From NCBI RefSeq assembly GCF_037203765.1, contig NZ_JBBCAS010000002.1:475436-539435 (forward strand): 64,000 bases of DNA. The letters are read 5' to 3'. The notes under the pieces are model-generated. The model had not been told where the DNA came from, made no database searches, and worked only from the letters and a program-made list of their open reading frames with translations. The stretch is from Sediminicola sp037203765. Its GTDB lineage: Bacteria > Bacteroidota > Bacteroidia > Flavobacteriales > Flavobacteriaceae. A program made the position numbers and the translations under genes. Shown in pieces: positions 43,547 through 52,733 of the stretch. How positions within the stretch are numbered: position 1 is the first letter of the stretch; each line of letters starts with the position of its first letter.

Positions 43547-43897
43547 ATGGAATCATTAATTAAATTTGTTCAAGACGAATTTGTTCCTAAGAAGGACTTT
43601 CCAAAATTCTCTGCAGGTGATACAATTACTGTATACTATGAGATCAAGGAAGGTGAAAAGACCCGTACCCAGTTCTTTAGAGGAGTTGTAATACAAAGAA
43701 AAGGATCTGGAACTACAGAAACATTTACAATCCGTAAGATGTCTGGTACTGTAGGTGTAGAGCGTATATTCCCAGTGAACATGCCTGCATTGCAAAAGGT
43801 AGAGGTCAATAAGAAAGGTAAAGTACGTAGAGCCCGTATTTACTACTTCAGAGGCCTTACAGGTAAAAAAGCAAGAATTAAAGAGGTTAGATCATAA
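43547..43897 (+). CDS. rplS: 50S ribosomal protein L19
   Basis: A component of the large subunit at the interface with 30S. The 116 residues are of normal length. FSAGDTITVYYEIKEGEKTR, FRGVVIQRKGSG, FTIRKMSGTVGVERIFP and the basic C-terminus KVRRARIYYFRGLTGKKARI are all typical. A strong terminator follows. Confidence 0.97.
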   Translation: MESLIKFVQDEFVPKKDFPKFSAGDTITVYYEIKEGEKTRTQFFRGVVIQRKGSGTTETFTIRKMSGTVGVERIFPVNMPALQKVEVNKKGKVRRARIYYFRGLTGKKARIKEVRS

Positions 43898-43920
43898 TTT
43901 CTTTAAACTTAAATATATTA

Positions 43921-43947
43921 AAAAATCCACCTTGCAGGTGGATTTTT
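43921..43947. terminator. Rho-independent terminator after rplS
   Basis: AAAAATCCACCT (43921-43932) pairs with AGGTGGATTTTT (43936-43947) around tgc, with T-run. Confidence 0.9.
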
Positions 43948-44128
43948 TGTTTTCAACAATTGTTGATAATCTATGTTCATAGACTGTTGATTATTAATTT
44001 ATTACACAAATGTTTTACAAATAAAATTTTTTTCGTATCTTGAATTATGATTCAAAGGAAAATTCTGTTAGAGGCTTCCTAATCATTATAAAGTTTGCGT
44101 TCTTTATATTGTTGTTTGGCTTTAAAAA

Positions 44129-44407
44129 ATGAAAATGCAGCAATGTGTTTACAAATTTTAAAGTTTCTTATTACCATTTGCACATGTATTTGGTTCTGAA
44201 GTTAACGCTGATGAAATACAGGTTCAATGTAGATTTGACCAAAATGACATTAGATCGTTAAAACAATGAGAAGAAACAAAAAGTAGTTGCTTGGTTTATT
44301 AATTAAGGACGAAAATTGTTTCAAACGTTGAAATAGTGGATCAAAGGCAATCAATGGTTGCCGTTTTGCATCAAGTGCAGAACACACAGTTTGAAAGCTA
44401 TTTCTAA
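44129..44407 (+). pseudogene. Possible decayed small secreted-protein gene
   Basis: One reading frame starts with ATG at 44129 and keeps a protein-like look for 92 codons with in-frame stops at codons 11, 47 and 58. The stretches are MKMQQCVYKF, then SFLLPFAHVFGSEVNADEIQ continuing to codon 46, and LRTKIVSNVEIVDQRQSMVA continuing to a final stop at 44405-44407. That stop touches the hairpin at 44407-44446. The first part would make a signal peptide if the TAA at codon 11 were sense. In AT-rich DNA three stops in 92 codons are not rare enough to prove this. Confidence 0.28.
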
Positions 44408-44446
44408 AAAGCCATGTCAATGTATTCGTACAATGATATGGCTTTT
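44407..44446 (+). terminator. Long hairpin with TTCG tetraloop
   Basis: Two 18-base arms (44407-44424 and 44429-44446) pair around TTCG at 44425-44428. The outer stem is AAAAGCCAT/ATGGCTTTT, then TCA/TGA and TGTA/TACA with an A-A mismatch and one G-T pair. A UUCG loop and flanking A/T runs are typical of terminators, so a transcript seems to end here even though no intact gene precedes it. Confidence 0.65.
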
Positions 44447-44463
44447 GTCATTTACAGTGCTCA

Positions 44464-44598
44464 TTAGCCTCCATTTCCATTTTCATCCAAGGCACCTTCT
44501 TTCCTTGTGAGGAATCTTTTTGTTAAGCTTCTCACTACTTTCTTCGTAAATTTATCTCCATGGAGATTATAAAATCTAGGACTGTTACTTCCCTATAA
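44464..44598 (-). pseudogene. Short minus-strand coding-like fragment
   Basis: Reading on the minus strand after a TAG stop there are 42 open codons, including NSPRFYNLHGDKFTKKVVRS and then LTKRFLTRKEGALDENGNGG, ending at TAA (44466-44464). There is no ATG near its 5' end. The basic, regular composition looks like the C-terminus of a real protein, but I do not recognise the family. It may be a gene remnant or chance. Confidence 0.25.
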
Positions 44599-44663
44599 CA
44601 TTATTGTCAATTATTTAGCATAAAGATTAAATATTTGCACGGTTTTAAGCTGTGCGAAAATTG

Positions 44664-44671
44664 TATATTTG
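44664..44671 (+). promoter_or_regulatory. -7 promoter element of icd
   Basis: TATATTTG, an exact TAnnTTTG. The 10-mer ATATTTGCAC containing part of it (44665-44674) is repeated directly at 44631-44640, 34 bases upstream. An inverted repeat, GCACGG/CTGTGC (44637-44655), lies just before the -7 element. Confidence 0.55.
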
Positions 44672-44700
44672 CACCTCTTAGAAAAACTTAAATAAAAGAG

Positions 44701-46920
44701 ATGCCAAAAATAATATACACTAAGACTGATGAAGCCCCTGCGTTGGCTACCGAATCATTTCTACCAATTGTTAAAGCATTTACCAAAACCTCTGGAATAA
44801 CCATTGAAACCAAGGACATTTCATTGTCCGGAAGAATCATTGCCACCTTCCCAGACTTTTTAAAGCCAGAGCAGAGAATTACTGATGACTTGGCCGAGTT
44901 GGGTGACCTGGCCAAGACTCCAGAGGCCAATATCATAAAATTACCAAATATCTCAGCCTCCATTCCTCAACTTAAGGAGGCAATCGAAGAACTTCAATCT
45001 CAAGGAATTGCAGTTCCCAGTTATCCTGATGAACCGAAGAATGATCAAGAGAAGGATATCAAATCCAGATACGACAAAATCAAGGGAAGTGCTGTAAACC
45101 CAGTATTACGTGAAGGAAACTCAGACAGAAGAGCACCTAAAGCCATAAAAAATTACGCCAAGAAGAACCCACATTCGATGGGAGCTTGGCGTCAAGATTC
45201 AAAATCACATGTGGCCACCATGGACCACGGTGATTTTAAATCCAACGAGAAATCCATGACCTTTGACAATGCAACATCCGTAAAGGTTGAATTGGTAAAA
45301 GCAGATGGGTCAACCACCGTCCTAAAGGATAAAATTGCCATACTTGCCGGTGAAATTATTGATGCCACGGTAATGAACAAAAAGGCATTATTGGCTTTCT
45401 TGAATGAACAGGTAGCAGATGCCAAGAAACAAGGAGTATTGTTTTCCCTACATATGAAGGCAACAATGATGAAGGTTTCTGACCCTATTATTTTTGGACA
45501 CGCCGTTGAAGTGTATTTTGAGGACGTTTTTGCCAATCACGCCGAGACTTTCAAAAATATTGGAGTCAATGCCAATGACGGTCTGGAAAACCTTTTGAAT
45601 AAATTATCAGAACTTCCCGAAGCTAAAAGAAAGGAAATTGAAGCCGATATTGAAGCAGCCATAACCAATGGTCCGGATTTGGCCATGGTCAATTCCGATA
45701 AAGGGGTTACCAACCTTCATGTTCCCAGTGACATTATCGTGGATGCTTCCATGCCCGCCATGATCAGAAATTCTGGCCAAATGTGGAATGCCCAAGGAAA
45801 ATCCCAAGACACCAAAGCCATCATTCCGGATAGCAGTTATGCCGGGGTTTTTGAAGCCACTATTGAATTCTGTAAAAAACATGGGGCATTTGATCCACGA
45901 ACCATGGGAACAGTTCCCAATGTTGGACTTATGGCCCAAAAGGCAGAAGAATATGGATCGCATGACAAAACTTTTGAAATTGAAGCCAGTGGTACCGTAA
46001 ACGTGGTGGATATCAATACTGGAGATGTACTGGTTCAACACCAGGTTGAACAAGGTGATATCTGGAGAATGTGCCAGGTAAAAGATGCCCCTATCCAAGA
46101 TTGGATAAAACTTGCTGTTTCCAGGGCGAGGGCCACGGGAACACCAGCAGTATTTTGGCTAGACAAAAATAGGGCCCATGACATGGAGCTTATCAAAAAG
46201 GTAAATGCATACCTACCAAATTTTGATACCACCGGATTGGACATACGCATATTGTCTCCAATTGAGGCCACAATGTTCACCTTAAAGAGATTAAAAGCCG
46301 GAGAAGATACCATATCCATTACCGGTAACGTATTAAGGGATTACCTGACGGATCTTTTCCCCATATTAGAAGTAGGAACCAGTGCCAAAATGCTTTCTAT
46401 AGTTCCGTTGATGAACGGTGGAGGTTTATTTGAAACAGGTGCCGGAGGCTCTGCCCCTAAACACGTAGAACAGTTTTTGGAAGAAGGACATCTACGATGG
46501 GATTCATTGGGTGAATTTTTGGCCCTTGGTGTTTCCTTGGAACATTACTCTGAAAGGAACAACAATGCAAAGGCCCAAGTTTTGGCGGATGCGTTGGATG
46601 TAGCTACAGAAAAGTTCTTGGACAATGATAGGTCCCCATCAAGAAAGGTAGGTGAATTGGACAATAGGGGAAGTCATTTTTACTTGGCTCTGTATTGGGC
46701 GCAAGCCTTATCCAACCAGGATAAAGATCAAGAGCTGAAAAACATTTTCACCAAGGTAGCCAAGGAAATGGAAACAAATGAATCCAAAATAGTTTCCGAA
46801 TTGAACGCTGCCCAAGGTTCCCCAAACAATATTGGAGGTTACTACAAACCTAATGAGGCACTTATAGCAAAAGCAATGAGACCAAGTGTTACTTTAAATG
46901 CTATTTTAAATCAGATCTAA
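44701..46920 (+). CDS. icd: NADP-dependent isocitrate dehydrogenase, monomeric type
   Basis: Oxidatively decarboxylates isocitrate to 2-oxoglutarate in the TCA cycle. The 739 residues and the start MPKIIYTKTDEAPALATESF identify the large monomeric class, not the 45-kDa dimer. Conserved stretches include PVLREGNSDRRAPKAIKNYA, KKNPHSMGAWRQDSKSHVAT, GTPAVFWLDKNRAHD, GGGLFETGAGGSAPKHVEQF and SPSRKVGELDNRGSHFYLAL. It is a single-gene unit with a double promoter-like region upstream and a strong terminator. Confidence 0.96.
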   Translation: MPKIIYTKTDEAPALATESFLPIVKAFTKTSGITIETKDISLSGRIIATFPDFLKPEQRITDDLAELGDLAKTPEANIIKLPNISASIPQLKEAIEELQSQGIAVPSYPDEPKNDQEKDIKSRYDKIKGSAVNPVLREGNSDRRAPKAIKNYAKKNPHSMGAWRQDSKSHVATMDHGDFKSNEKSMTFDNATSVKVELVKADGSTTVLKDKIAILAGEIIDATVMNKKALLAFLNEQVADAKKQGVLFSLHMKATMMKVSDPIIFGHAVEVYFEDVFANHAETFKNIGVNANDGLENLLNKLSELPEAKRKEIEADIEAAITNGPDLAMVNSDKGVTNLHVPSDIIVDASMPAMIRNSGQMWNAQGKSQDTKAIIPDSSYAGVFEATIEFCKKHGAFDPRTMGTVPNVGLMAQKAEEYGSHDKTFEIEASGTVNVVDINTGDVLVQHQVEQGDIWRMCQVKDAPIQDWIKLAVSRARATGTPAVFWLDKNRAHDMELIKKVNAYLPNFDTTGLDIRILSPIEATMFTLKRLKAGEDTISITGNVLRDYLTDLFPILEVGTSAKMLSIVPLMNGGGLFETGAGGSAPKHVEQFLEEGHLRWDSLGEFLALGVSLEHYSERNNNAKAQVLADALDVATEKFLDNDRSPSRKVGELDNRGSHFYLALYWAQALSNQDKDQELKNIFTKVAKEMETNESKIVSELNAAQGSPNNIGGYYKPNEALIAKAMRPSVTLNAILNQI

Positions 46921-46940
46921 CGATTTGTTTATCATAAGTC

Positions 46941-46969
46941 AAAGGCCCAACATGTTCTGTTGGGCCTTT
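46941..46969. terminator. Rho-independent terminator after icd
   Basis: AAAGGCCCAACA (46941-46952) pairs perfectly with TGTTGGGCCTTT (46958-46969) around tgttc, with T-run. Confidence 0.92.
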
Positions 46970-47038
46970 TTATTTTAAATATCTGTTAACATTTTTAAAG
47001 CCCTAATATTTCTCTTTACTTTTAACAAAAAAGTTGCA

Positions 47039-49414
47039 ATGCAGTATAAGTACTGGCTATTTTTCTTCAGTCTCTTTTTGGTCTCCATAAATTCTTTTTC
47101 ACAGCAGAAATTTACTCTTAGTGGTACGGTTACGGAATTGAGCAGTAATGAAACCTTGATTGGGGTTACCGTGGCAATTCCTGATTTGAGAACGGGGGTA
47201 GTGAGCAATGAATATGGATTTTTCTCCATCACCCTTCCAGAGGGGACCTATGAAATACAGCTTAGTGCCATTGGATATAAGGAAATTGTTCAAAAAATAA
47301 TTTTGACCGAAAATTTAAAAATCAATTTCCAATTGGAAGAAGAGGCAGAAGAATTGGAAGAGGTCATCCTAGTTGAGGATATTGAAAAACTGAACATCAG
47401 GAAACCCCAAATGAGCGTCAATACCTTAAGTGCCGGGACCATTAAAAAAATTCCAGTGGTCTTGGGGGAAGCGGATGTCATAAAATCCATTCTGCTACTC
47501 CCCGGGGTTACCAGTGCCGGAGAGGGAGCATCCGGCTATAATGTTAGAGGGGGTGCTGCAGATCAAAACCTTATTCTATTGGATGAGGCCATCGTATTTA
47601 ATTCCTCACATCTATTTGGATTTTTCTCCGTATTTAACCCAGATGCCATAAAGGATATAAAGTTGTTCAAGGGAGGGATACCAGCAAAATATGGCGGTAG
47701 GCTATCCTCGGTATTGGATATATACCAAAAAGACGGCAATAGCAAAACACTTAGGGTTAGTGGAGGCATTGGTGCCGTTTCCAGTAGATTATTGGTAGAA
47801 GGGCCATTGGAAAAGGAGAAAAGTTCCTTTTTGATCGGGGGCCGTGCGTCCTATGCCCATTTGTTCCTGCCCCTATTCGATAATGACAATAAGGCCTATT
47901 TCTATGACCTGAATACCAAGCTCAACTATAAACTGGACGAAAAAAACAACGTTTACCTCTCCGGTTATTTTGGAAGGGACGTTTTTAGTATCTCAGAACG
48001 TTTTGTAAATGTGTACGGCAATTCAGTCATCAACTTACGCTGGAATCATTTATTTTCGGACCGTCTCTTTTCGAACCTATCTCTGATCTATTCGGATTAT
48101 TTCTATGGATTGGAATTGGATTTTGTTGGTTTCAGGTGGAATTCTGGCATTCGCAACTTCAACCTTAAATATGATTTCAAACAGTATGTGTCCAATACCT
48201 TCCAATTGAATTATGGCCTGAACAATATCTATTACAACTTTAATCCCGGAAAAATTGAGCCTAACCGGGAAGACTCGGGCATAATTGCAGAGCAATTGAC
48301 CCAAAAATATGCCAACGAATTTGCCGCCTATATTGATGCGGAACATCAAGTATCGGATCAACTGACCTTCCAATATGGTGTGCGATGGAGCAATTTTATG
48401 AGGTTGAGACAGGATGAACTGAATAGATATCAGGATAACTCCCCAGTGGTATTCAATGAAGATTTCCAAATCTATGAAAAGGCAGAACCAATAGGAGTTG
48501 ATCGCTTTAGCCGAACCGACCGCTTGTCAACATATAACACCTTGGAACCAAGATTGTCTGTTGCTTTAGCCTTAAATGATCTTAGTTCCATTAAGGCCAG
48601 TTACAATCATATGGCCCAATATTTAAGTCTGTTGTCCAACACGAGCTCCCCTACCCCTTTGGATGTTTGGACCCCAAGTGGACCTTACGTAAAACCGCAG
48701 ATATTGGATCAGTTCGCCCTTGGATACTTCAGAAATTTTAAGGACAATGAATACTCTTTGGCCACGGAAGTTTTTTATAAGGACATAGACAATAGGATTG
48801 ATTATATTGATGGAGCCGATTTAATTGCGAACAACGCTATAGAGCAGGTCATCCTAAATGGACAGGCACGGGCCTACGGATTGGAATTTTCCCTAAACAA
48901 AAATGAAGGGCCTTTGACCGGGTGGATCTCTTATACCTTATCCAAATCGGAACAAAGGACTCCCGGAAGAAATGAAGCGGAACCAGGCATCAATATGGGA
49001 AATTGGTATAACACGGCCTACGATAAAACACATGATATAGCTATTAATGCTTCTTATGAATTGAATTCTAAATGGAGCTTTAACAGCAACTTTATTTTTC
49101 AGACCGGGCAGCCTACCAACTACCCCATCGGCCAATATGAATTTAAAGGTCTGGTCATCCCGGTCTACGGTGGTCGCAATGAGCAGCGATTACCTTCTTA
49201 CCACAGATGGGATATTGCTGCAACGCTGACCCCCAGAAAGAATAAACACAGAAAATTGCAGGGAGAATGGGTGTTCAGTATCTACAATTTATACAACAGA
49301 AGAAACGCAGCATCTATAAATTTTGAACAGAACCAAGAAACTGGAAGCAACGAGGCTGTCCGAACCGCAATATTCGGATTGGTTCCTTCTGTAACCTATA
49401 ATTTTAAATTTTAA
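47039..49414 (+). CDS. TonB-dependent receptor with carboxypeptidase-like N-terminal domain
   Basis: A 791-residue outer-membrane transporter. The signal peptide (about 1-21, ending FSQ) is followed by a carboxypeptidase-D regulatory-like beta domain (about 23-105, LSGTVTELSSNETLIGVTVA). Then comes the plug (about 120-230: SILLLPGVTSAGEGASGYNV and IKLFKGGIPAKYGGRLSSVL) and a long beta-barrel ending in Phe (VTYNFKF). The next gene, one base downstream, is a DUF4249 lipoprotein, a frequent partner in this phylum. The ligand is unknown. Confidence 0.92.
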   Translation: MQYKYWLFFFSLFLVSINSFSQQKFTLSGTVTELSSNETLIGVTVAIPDLRTGVVSNEYGFFSITLPEGTYEIQLSAIGYKEIVQKIILTENLKINFQLEEEAEELEEVILVEDIEKLNIRKPQMSVNTLSAGTIKKIPVVLGEADVIKSILLLPGVTSAGEGASGYNVRGGAADQNLILLDEAIVFNSSHLFGFFSVFNPDAIKDIKLFKGGIPAKYGGRLSSVLDIYQKDGNSKTLRVSGGIGAVSSRLLVEGPLEKEKSSFLIGGRASYAHLFLPLFDNDNKAYFYDLNTKLNYKLDEKNNVYLSGYFGRDVFSISERFVNVYGNSVINLRWNHLFSDRLFSNLSLIYSDYFYGLELDFVGFRWNSGIRNFNLKYDFKQYVSNTFQLNYGLNNIYYNFNPGKIEPNREDSGIIAEQLTQKYANEFAAYIDAEHQVSDQLTFQYGVRWSNFMRLRQDELNRYQDNSPVVFNEDFQIYEKAEPIGVDRFSRTDRLSTYNTLEPRLSVALALNDLSSIKASYNHMAQYLSLLSNTSSPTPLDVWTPSGPYVKPQILDQFALGYFRNFKDNEYSLATEVFYKDIDNRIDYIDGADLIANNAIEQVILNGQARAYGLEFSLNKNEGPLTGWISYTLSKSEQRTPGRNEAEPGINMGNWYNTAYDKTHDIAINASYELNSKWSFNSNFIFQTGQPTNYPIGQYEFKGLVIPVYGGRNEQRLPSYHRWDIAATLTPRKNKHRKLQGEWVFSIYNLYNRRNAASINFEQNQETGSNEAVRTAIFGLVPSVTYNFKF

Positions 49415-49415
49415 T

Positions 49416-50234
49416 ATGGCGGCAAAACGGTTATATATAATTCTTATGATGATGGCCTTTTTTAGCTGTGAAGATGTGATTCAGGTAGATTTGCCCACAT
49501 CTGATCCGAGGTTGATCATTGATGCCAATTTTAGTGTGTTTTTTAATGAAGATCCTGTGACCATGGAAGGATCTGTAATCCTTAAGCTATCCGCACCATT
49601 TTATCAAGAGACCTTGGAACCGGCCAACAATGCCATCGTTTTTATAACGAATACCAATGATGGTAGTATCTATGAGTTTGAAGAAAATGGGAGCACAGGC
49701 ATCTATGAACCCAAAGAACCCTACGATCTTCCCAATTTTAACGATGCCTATGAGTTAACCGTACAATATGAAGGCGAAATCTATAAGGGCAGTGCAAACC
49801 TTATTGCATCCGTTCCCATTGATGAAATCAGTCAAGGGGACGGCACGCTTTTTACTGGGGATGAAACGGAGGTCATTGTAAAATTTACAGATGATGGCAG
49901 TAGTGATGATTATTACCTCTTTGATTTGGATTTTGATTTATACTTACCCACTGAAGACCGGTTTTACCAAGGGGAACAGTTTGTGTTTTCCTACTTTTAT
50001 GAGGATCTAGCGCCTGGAAAGGAGGTGATCATCACTATAAATGGGGTAGACAGGCAATTCTATAACTATATGACTATTTTAATTGATCAGAGTGGACAAA
50101 ATGGAGGTGGACCTTTTGAATCTGTCCCTTCAACCATTAGGGGCAATATGGTCAACACCACCCATCCGGACAACTATCCATTGGGCTATTTTTCAATGGC
50201 CGAAGCAAATAGACTTTCACTGATTATTGAATAA
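49416..50234 (+). CDS. DUF4249 lipoprotein, partner of TonB receptor
   Basis: A 272-residue lipoprotein with lipobox AFFSC (Cys18). The mature start EDVIQVDLPTSDPRLIIDAN is the hallmark of DUF4249, a Bacteroidota family that sits beside TonB-dependent receptors, probably as a surface-exposed accessory. Function is not proven. It begins 1 base after the receptor stop and converges with the GntP-type permease gene. Confidence 0.88.
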   Translation: MAAKRLYIILMMMAFFSCEDVIQVDLPTSDPRLIIDANFSVFFNEDPVTMEGSVILKLSAPFYQETLEPANNAIVFITNTNDGSIYEFEENGSTGIYEPKEPYDLPNFNDAYELTVQYEGEIYKGSANLIASVPIDEISQGDGTLFTGDETEVIVKFTDDGSSDDYYLFDLDFDLYLPTEDRFYQGEQFVFSYFYEDLAPGKEVIITINGVDRQFYNYMTILIDQSGQNGGGPFESVPSTIRGNMVNTTHPDNYPLGYFSMAEANRLSLIIE

Positions 50235-50242
50235 TGCTGTGG

Positions 50243-51589
50243 TTATCCGAAGAAATAGTGTATTCCCAAAACCAACACTAGTCCCGTTATGCCCTGAAAG
50301 AATGTTGCTGTAGTCTGACTTTTTAGGGCCGTTTTGACATCCATATTGGAAAATTGGGACACCACCCAAAAATAGCTATCGTTAACATGGGAGACGGTCA
50401 TTGCACCGGCTCCAATGGCAAGAACCGTACAGGCCTTTGATATGGACGTTTCCAATCCCAGTGAACCCAGTAAAGGAGCCATTATGGCTGCCGTAGTTAT
50501 GATGGCAACCGTTGAACTACCTTGGGCGGTTTTGAGAACAGCGGCTATAAAGAATGCAACCAATATACCCCCAAATATCATGTCATCATCAATTGGGATA
50601 TAGCCGGCGATATCCATGGCCCGCAGCACGCTTCCAAAAGCACCTCCCGCTCCTGTGATCATGACGATAAGTCCAGCTTCCTTTAAAGCACTTACTACCC
50701 AATCATACCTTAATTTTAAACTGGCCTTTCTACCCATATTAAAGGCAAATACGACCCCAATAAGAAGTGCGATTGTGGGATTTCCGATAAACGCGATAGT
50801 GTCCATAAACCAACCCCTACCAAATTCAAATCCAGGGTATTCCAAGATCGATTTAAGAGCGATCAAAATAATGGGAACCAATAATGGTAAAAATGCAGCT
50901 GATGTACTAACGGTAAATTCAGATTCTTCAACATCGGAAACGCTCCCTCCCTTAGGTTCTATTTCATCATTTGCAGAAATCAATCTTCTGCCGATATAAT
51001 TGGCCCAGAGAAAACCTGTTAAGGAAACGGGGATGGCCACGGATAATCCCAAGAGCATTACCAATCCCAAATCGGCTTCCAAAACCGCCGCTGCGGCCAA
51101 GGGTCCAGGGGTGGGCGGTACGAAAACATGGGAAGCATATAGGCCAGTTGCCAATGCCACTGCGAATACGACAAGGGATAGTCCCGATTTCTTGCTCAAC
51201 GCTTTGTTCAAAGATGATAAAATGATGAACCCTGAATCACAAAATACGGGTATGGAAACAACAAAACCAGTGATATTCATGGCCAAAGGGGAACGTTTGA
51301 GACCTACCCATTTGAGAATGGTATTGGCCATGACCCTAGTCCCGTTTGTTTTTTCCAAGAATATACCAATGACGGTTCCAAAAGCAATGATAAGTCCAAT
51401 ACTGGAAAGGGTCTTCCCAAATCCTTCCGCAATGGTTTCCAAGATCACCTCTGCCTCCATCCCCAACATTCCACCAGCCATCAAGGCTGCGATGATCAAT
51501 GAAAATAGTGGATGTATTTTCAATTTTATAGTGGCAACAATGATGAAAATAATTACTAGGAACAGGACAAGGAAAACATTCATTGGCAC
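50243..51589 (-). CDS. GntP family permease of the glycerate/glucosylglycerate locus
   Basis: A 448-residue inner-membrane permease with about twelve hydrophobic segments. GntP hallmarks are HVFVPPTPGPLAAAAVLEAD, ITGAGGAFGSVLRAM, QGSSTVAIITTAAIMAPL and SHVNDSYFW. It is paralogous to the gluconate permease at 9.3-10.7 kb. Here it is the last gene of an operon and lies 7 bases after glycerate kinase, so D-glycerate is a better substrate guess than gluconate. That is inference from context. Confidence 0.88.
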   Translation of the reverse strand: MPMNVFLVLFLVIIFIIVATIKLKIHPLFSLIIAALMAGGMLGMEAEVILETIAEGFGKTLSSIGLIIAFGTVIGIFLEKTNGTRVMANTILKWVGLKRSPLAMNITGFVVSIPVFCDSGFIILSSLNKALSKKSGLSLVVFAVALATGLYASHVFVPPTPGPLAAAAVLEADLGLVMLLGLSVAIPVSLTGFLWANYIGRRLISANDEIEPKGGSVSDVEESEFTVSTSAAFLPLLVPIILIALKSILEYPGFEFGRGWFMDTIAFIGNPTIALLIGVVFAFNMGRKASLKLRYDWVVSALKEAGLIVMITGAGGAFGSVLRAMDIAGYIPIDDDMIFGGILVAFFIAAVLKTAQGSSTVAIITTAAIMAPLLGSLGLETSISKACTVLAIGAGAMTVSHVNDSYFWVVSQFSNMDVKTALKSQTTATFFQGITGLVLVLGIHYFFG

Positions 51590-51596
51590 TTAGGTT

Positions 51597-52733
51597 TTAA
51601 GTGGACTTCTGTTGTTGAAAATAGTTATAGATAGTTTTTTCTATCAATGCCGGGGCATTATCAATACTATATTGTAAAGGTTGGGTTGTATCCATAATTT
51701 CCAGAACGTCTTTTAAACCTTTGCTTTTTAATTCTGCTACCGGGACATCCAGTTTTCCGCAAACAGCTATGACAGGTATTTTGTATTGGATTCCAATATC
51801 CATAACACCCTTGATCAATTTACCGTGTAGCGTTTGCCCATCTATCTTCCCTTCACCGGTAATGATATAGTCCACTGGGGTTTCTTTTAACAATTGGGGT
51901 ATTTCTGCTAATTTAAAAAGAAATTCAATACCACTTATAAATTCAGCATTAAAGAAAGTTTTTAATCCATAGGCAGTACCTCCCGCGGCACCGGTCCCTG
52001 GCAGAGATGCTTGGTCCAGCCCCATATTTGATTTTACGACATGATCCAGATTTTTCAATCCCTTGTCCAAGGCTTGGATTTGTTCATTGTTCGCACCCTT
52101 TTGTTTGGCATAGACATAAGCAGCACCTTCCGGCCCAAATAATGGATTGGTCACATCGTTTACGGCTGTAAAGGAAATACCTTCCCATAATGTACTATGA
52201 TCAATATTCTCGATTTTCGAAATATGAATGAGATTCTTTCCTATGGGATCCAGTTCATTCCCTTTGGCATCTAAAAATCGATACCCCAGTATATGAGCTA
52301 TACCGGTTCCCCCGTCGTTGGTGGCACTGCCTCCCAAACCGATAATTATATTCTTGGCACCTCTTTTTATGGCGTTCTTGATCTGCATGCCGGTTCCCAG
52401 CGTAGAGGTTTCCATTACATTTAATTCATCATTGGAGAGAAGTTCAATTCCCGAAGCCTTGGCTAATTCTATATAAGCCGTCTTGGTTGCCGCTCTGTAT
52501 AAATAGTAGGCTTTAATGGGTCTTCCCAAGGGGTCAACGGTATCTATCTCAACCCTATCCAAGGAAATATAATTTTGAATGGCATCCAGAAAACCATCAC
52601 CGCCATCAGAAGCCATAACCTTAAAAATTTCGGTATTGGGTTCTGATTTGGCAATACCTTGGGATAGGGCCTTAATTACGCCTTCCGCAGTAACAGATCC
52701 TTTAAACTTATCTGGAATCAAGAGAACTTTCAT
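51597..52733 (-). CDS. Glycerate kinase (GlxK/GarK family)
   Basis: Phosphorylates D-glycerate with ATP; this family generally yields 2-phosphoglycerate, which enters lower glycolysis. The 378 residues match the type-1 family: MKVLLIPDKFKGSVTAEGVI at the start, FKVMASDGGDGFLDA, GLGGSATNDGGTGI near residue 132, PGTGAAGGTAYGLKTFF and YIITGEGKIDGQTLHGK. Its start overlaps the symporter stop by 4 bases. It would consume the glycerate released by the phosphorylase and hydrolase in the same operon. Confidence 0.92.
   Translation of the reverse strand: MKVLLIPDKFKGSVTAEGVIKALSQGIAKSEPNTEIFKVMASDGGDGFLDAIQNYISLDRVEIDTVDPLGRPIKAYYLYRAATKTAYIELAKASGIELLSNDELNVMETSTLGTGMQIKNAIKRGAKNIIIGLGGSATNDGGTGIAHILGYRFLDAKGNELDPIGKNLIHISKIENIDHSTLWEGISFTAVNDVTNPLFGPEGAAYVYAKQKGANNEQIQALDKGLKNLDHVVKSNMGLDQASLPGTGAAGGTAYGLKTFFNAEFISGIEFLFKLAEIPQLLKETPVDYIITGEGKIDGQTLHGKLIKGVMDIGIQYKIPVIAVCGKLDVPVAELKSKGLKDVLEIMDTTQPLQYSIDNAPALIEKTIYNYFQQQKST

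Larger units (their letters stand above)
43948..44663. other. Gene-poor stretch between rplS and icd
   Basis: About 700 bases with no intact gene of normal size. It holds a 30-codon hydrophobic frame (44040-44132), a 93-codon frame with three stops (44129-44407) that ends at a long hairpin (44407-44446), a minus-strand open fragment (44464-44598), and a 14-base palindrome ATCTCCATGGAGAT (44554-44567). It looks like decayed coding sequence or a locus for a small RNA. No tRNA or known structured RNA was recognised. Confidence 0.5.

Noticed and set aside
43948..44663. Known structured RNA (6S, RNase P, tmRNA, SRP) in the gene-poor stretch
   Set aside because: None of the conserved cores of these RNAs could be found by eye; only a terminator-like hairpin is clear.
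51000..51593. 197-codon plus-strand open frame opposite the GntP permease
   Set aside because: It mirrors the hydrophobic codons of the permease in antisense and shows no recognisable domain.
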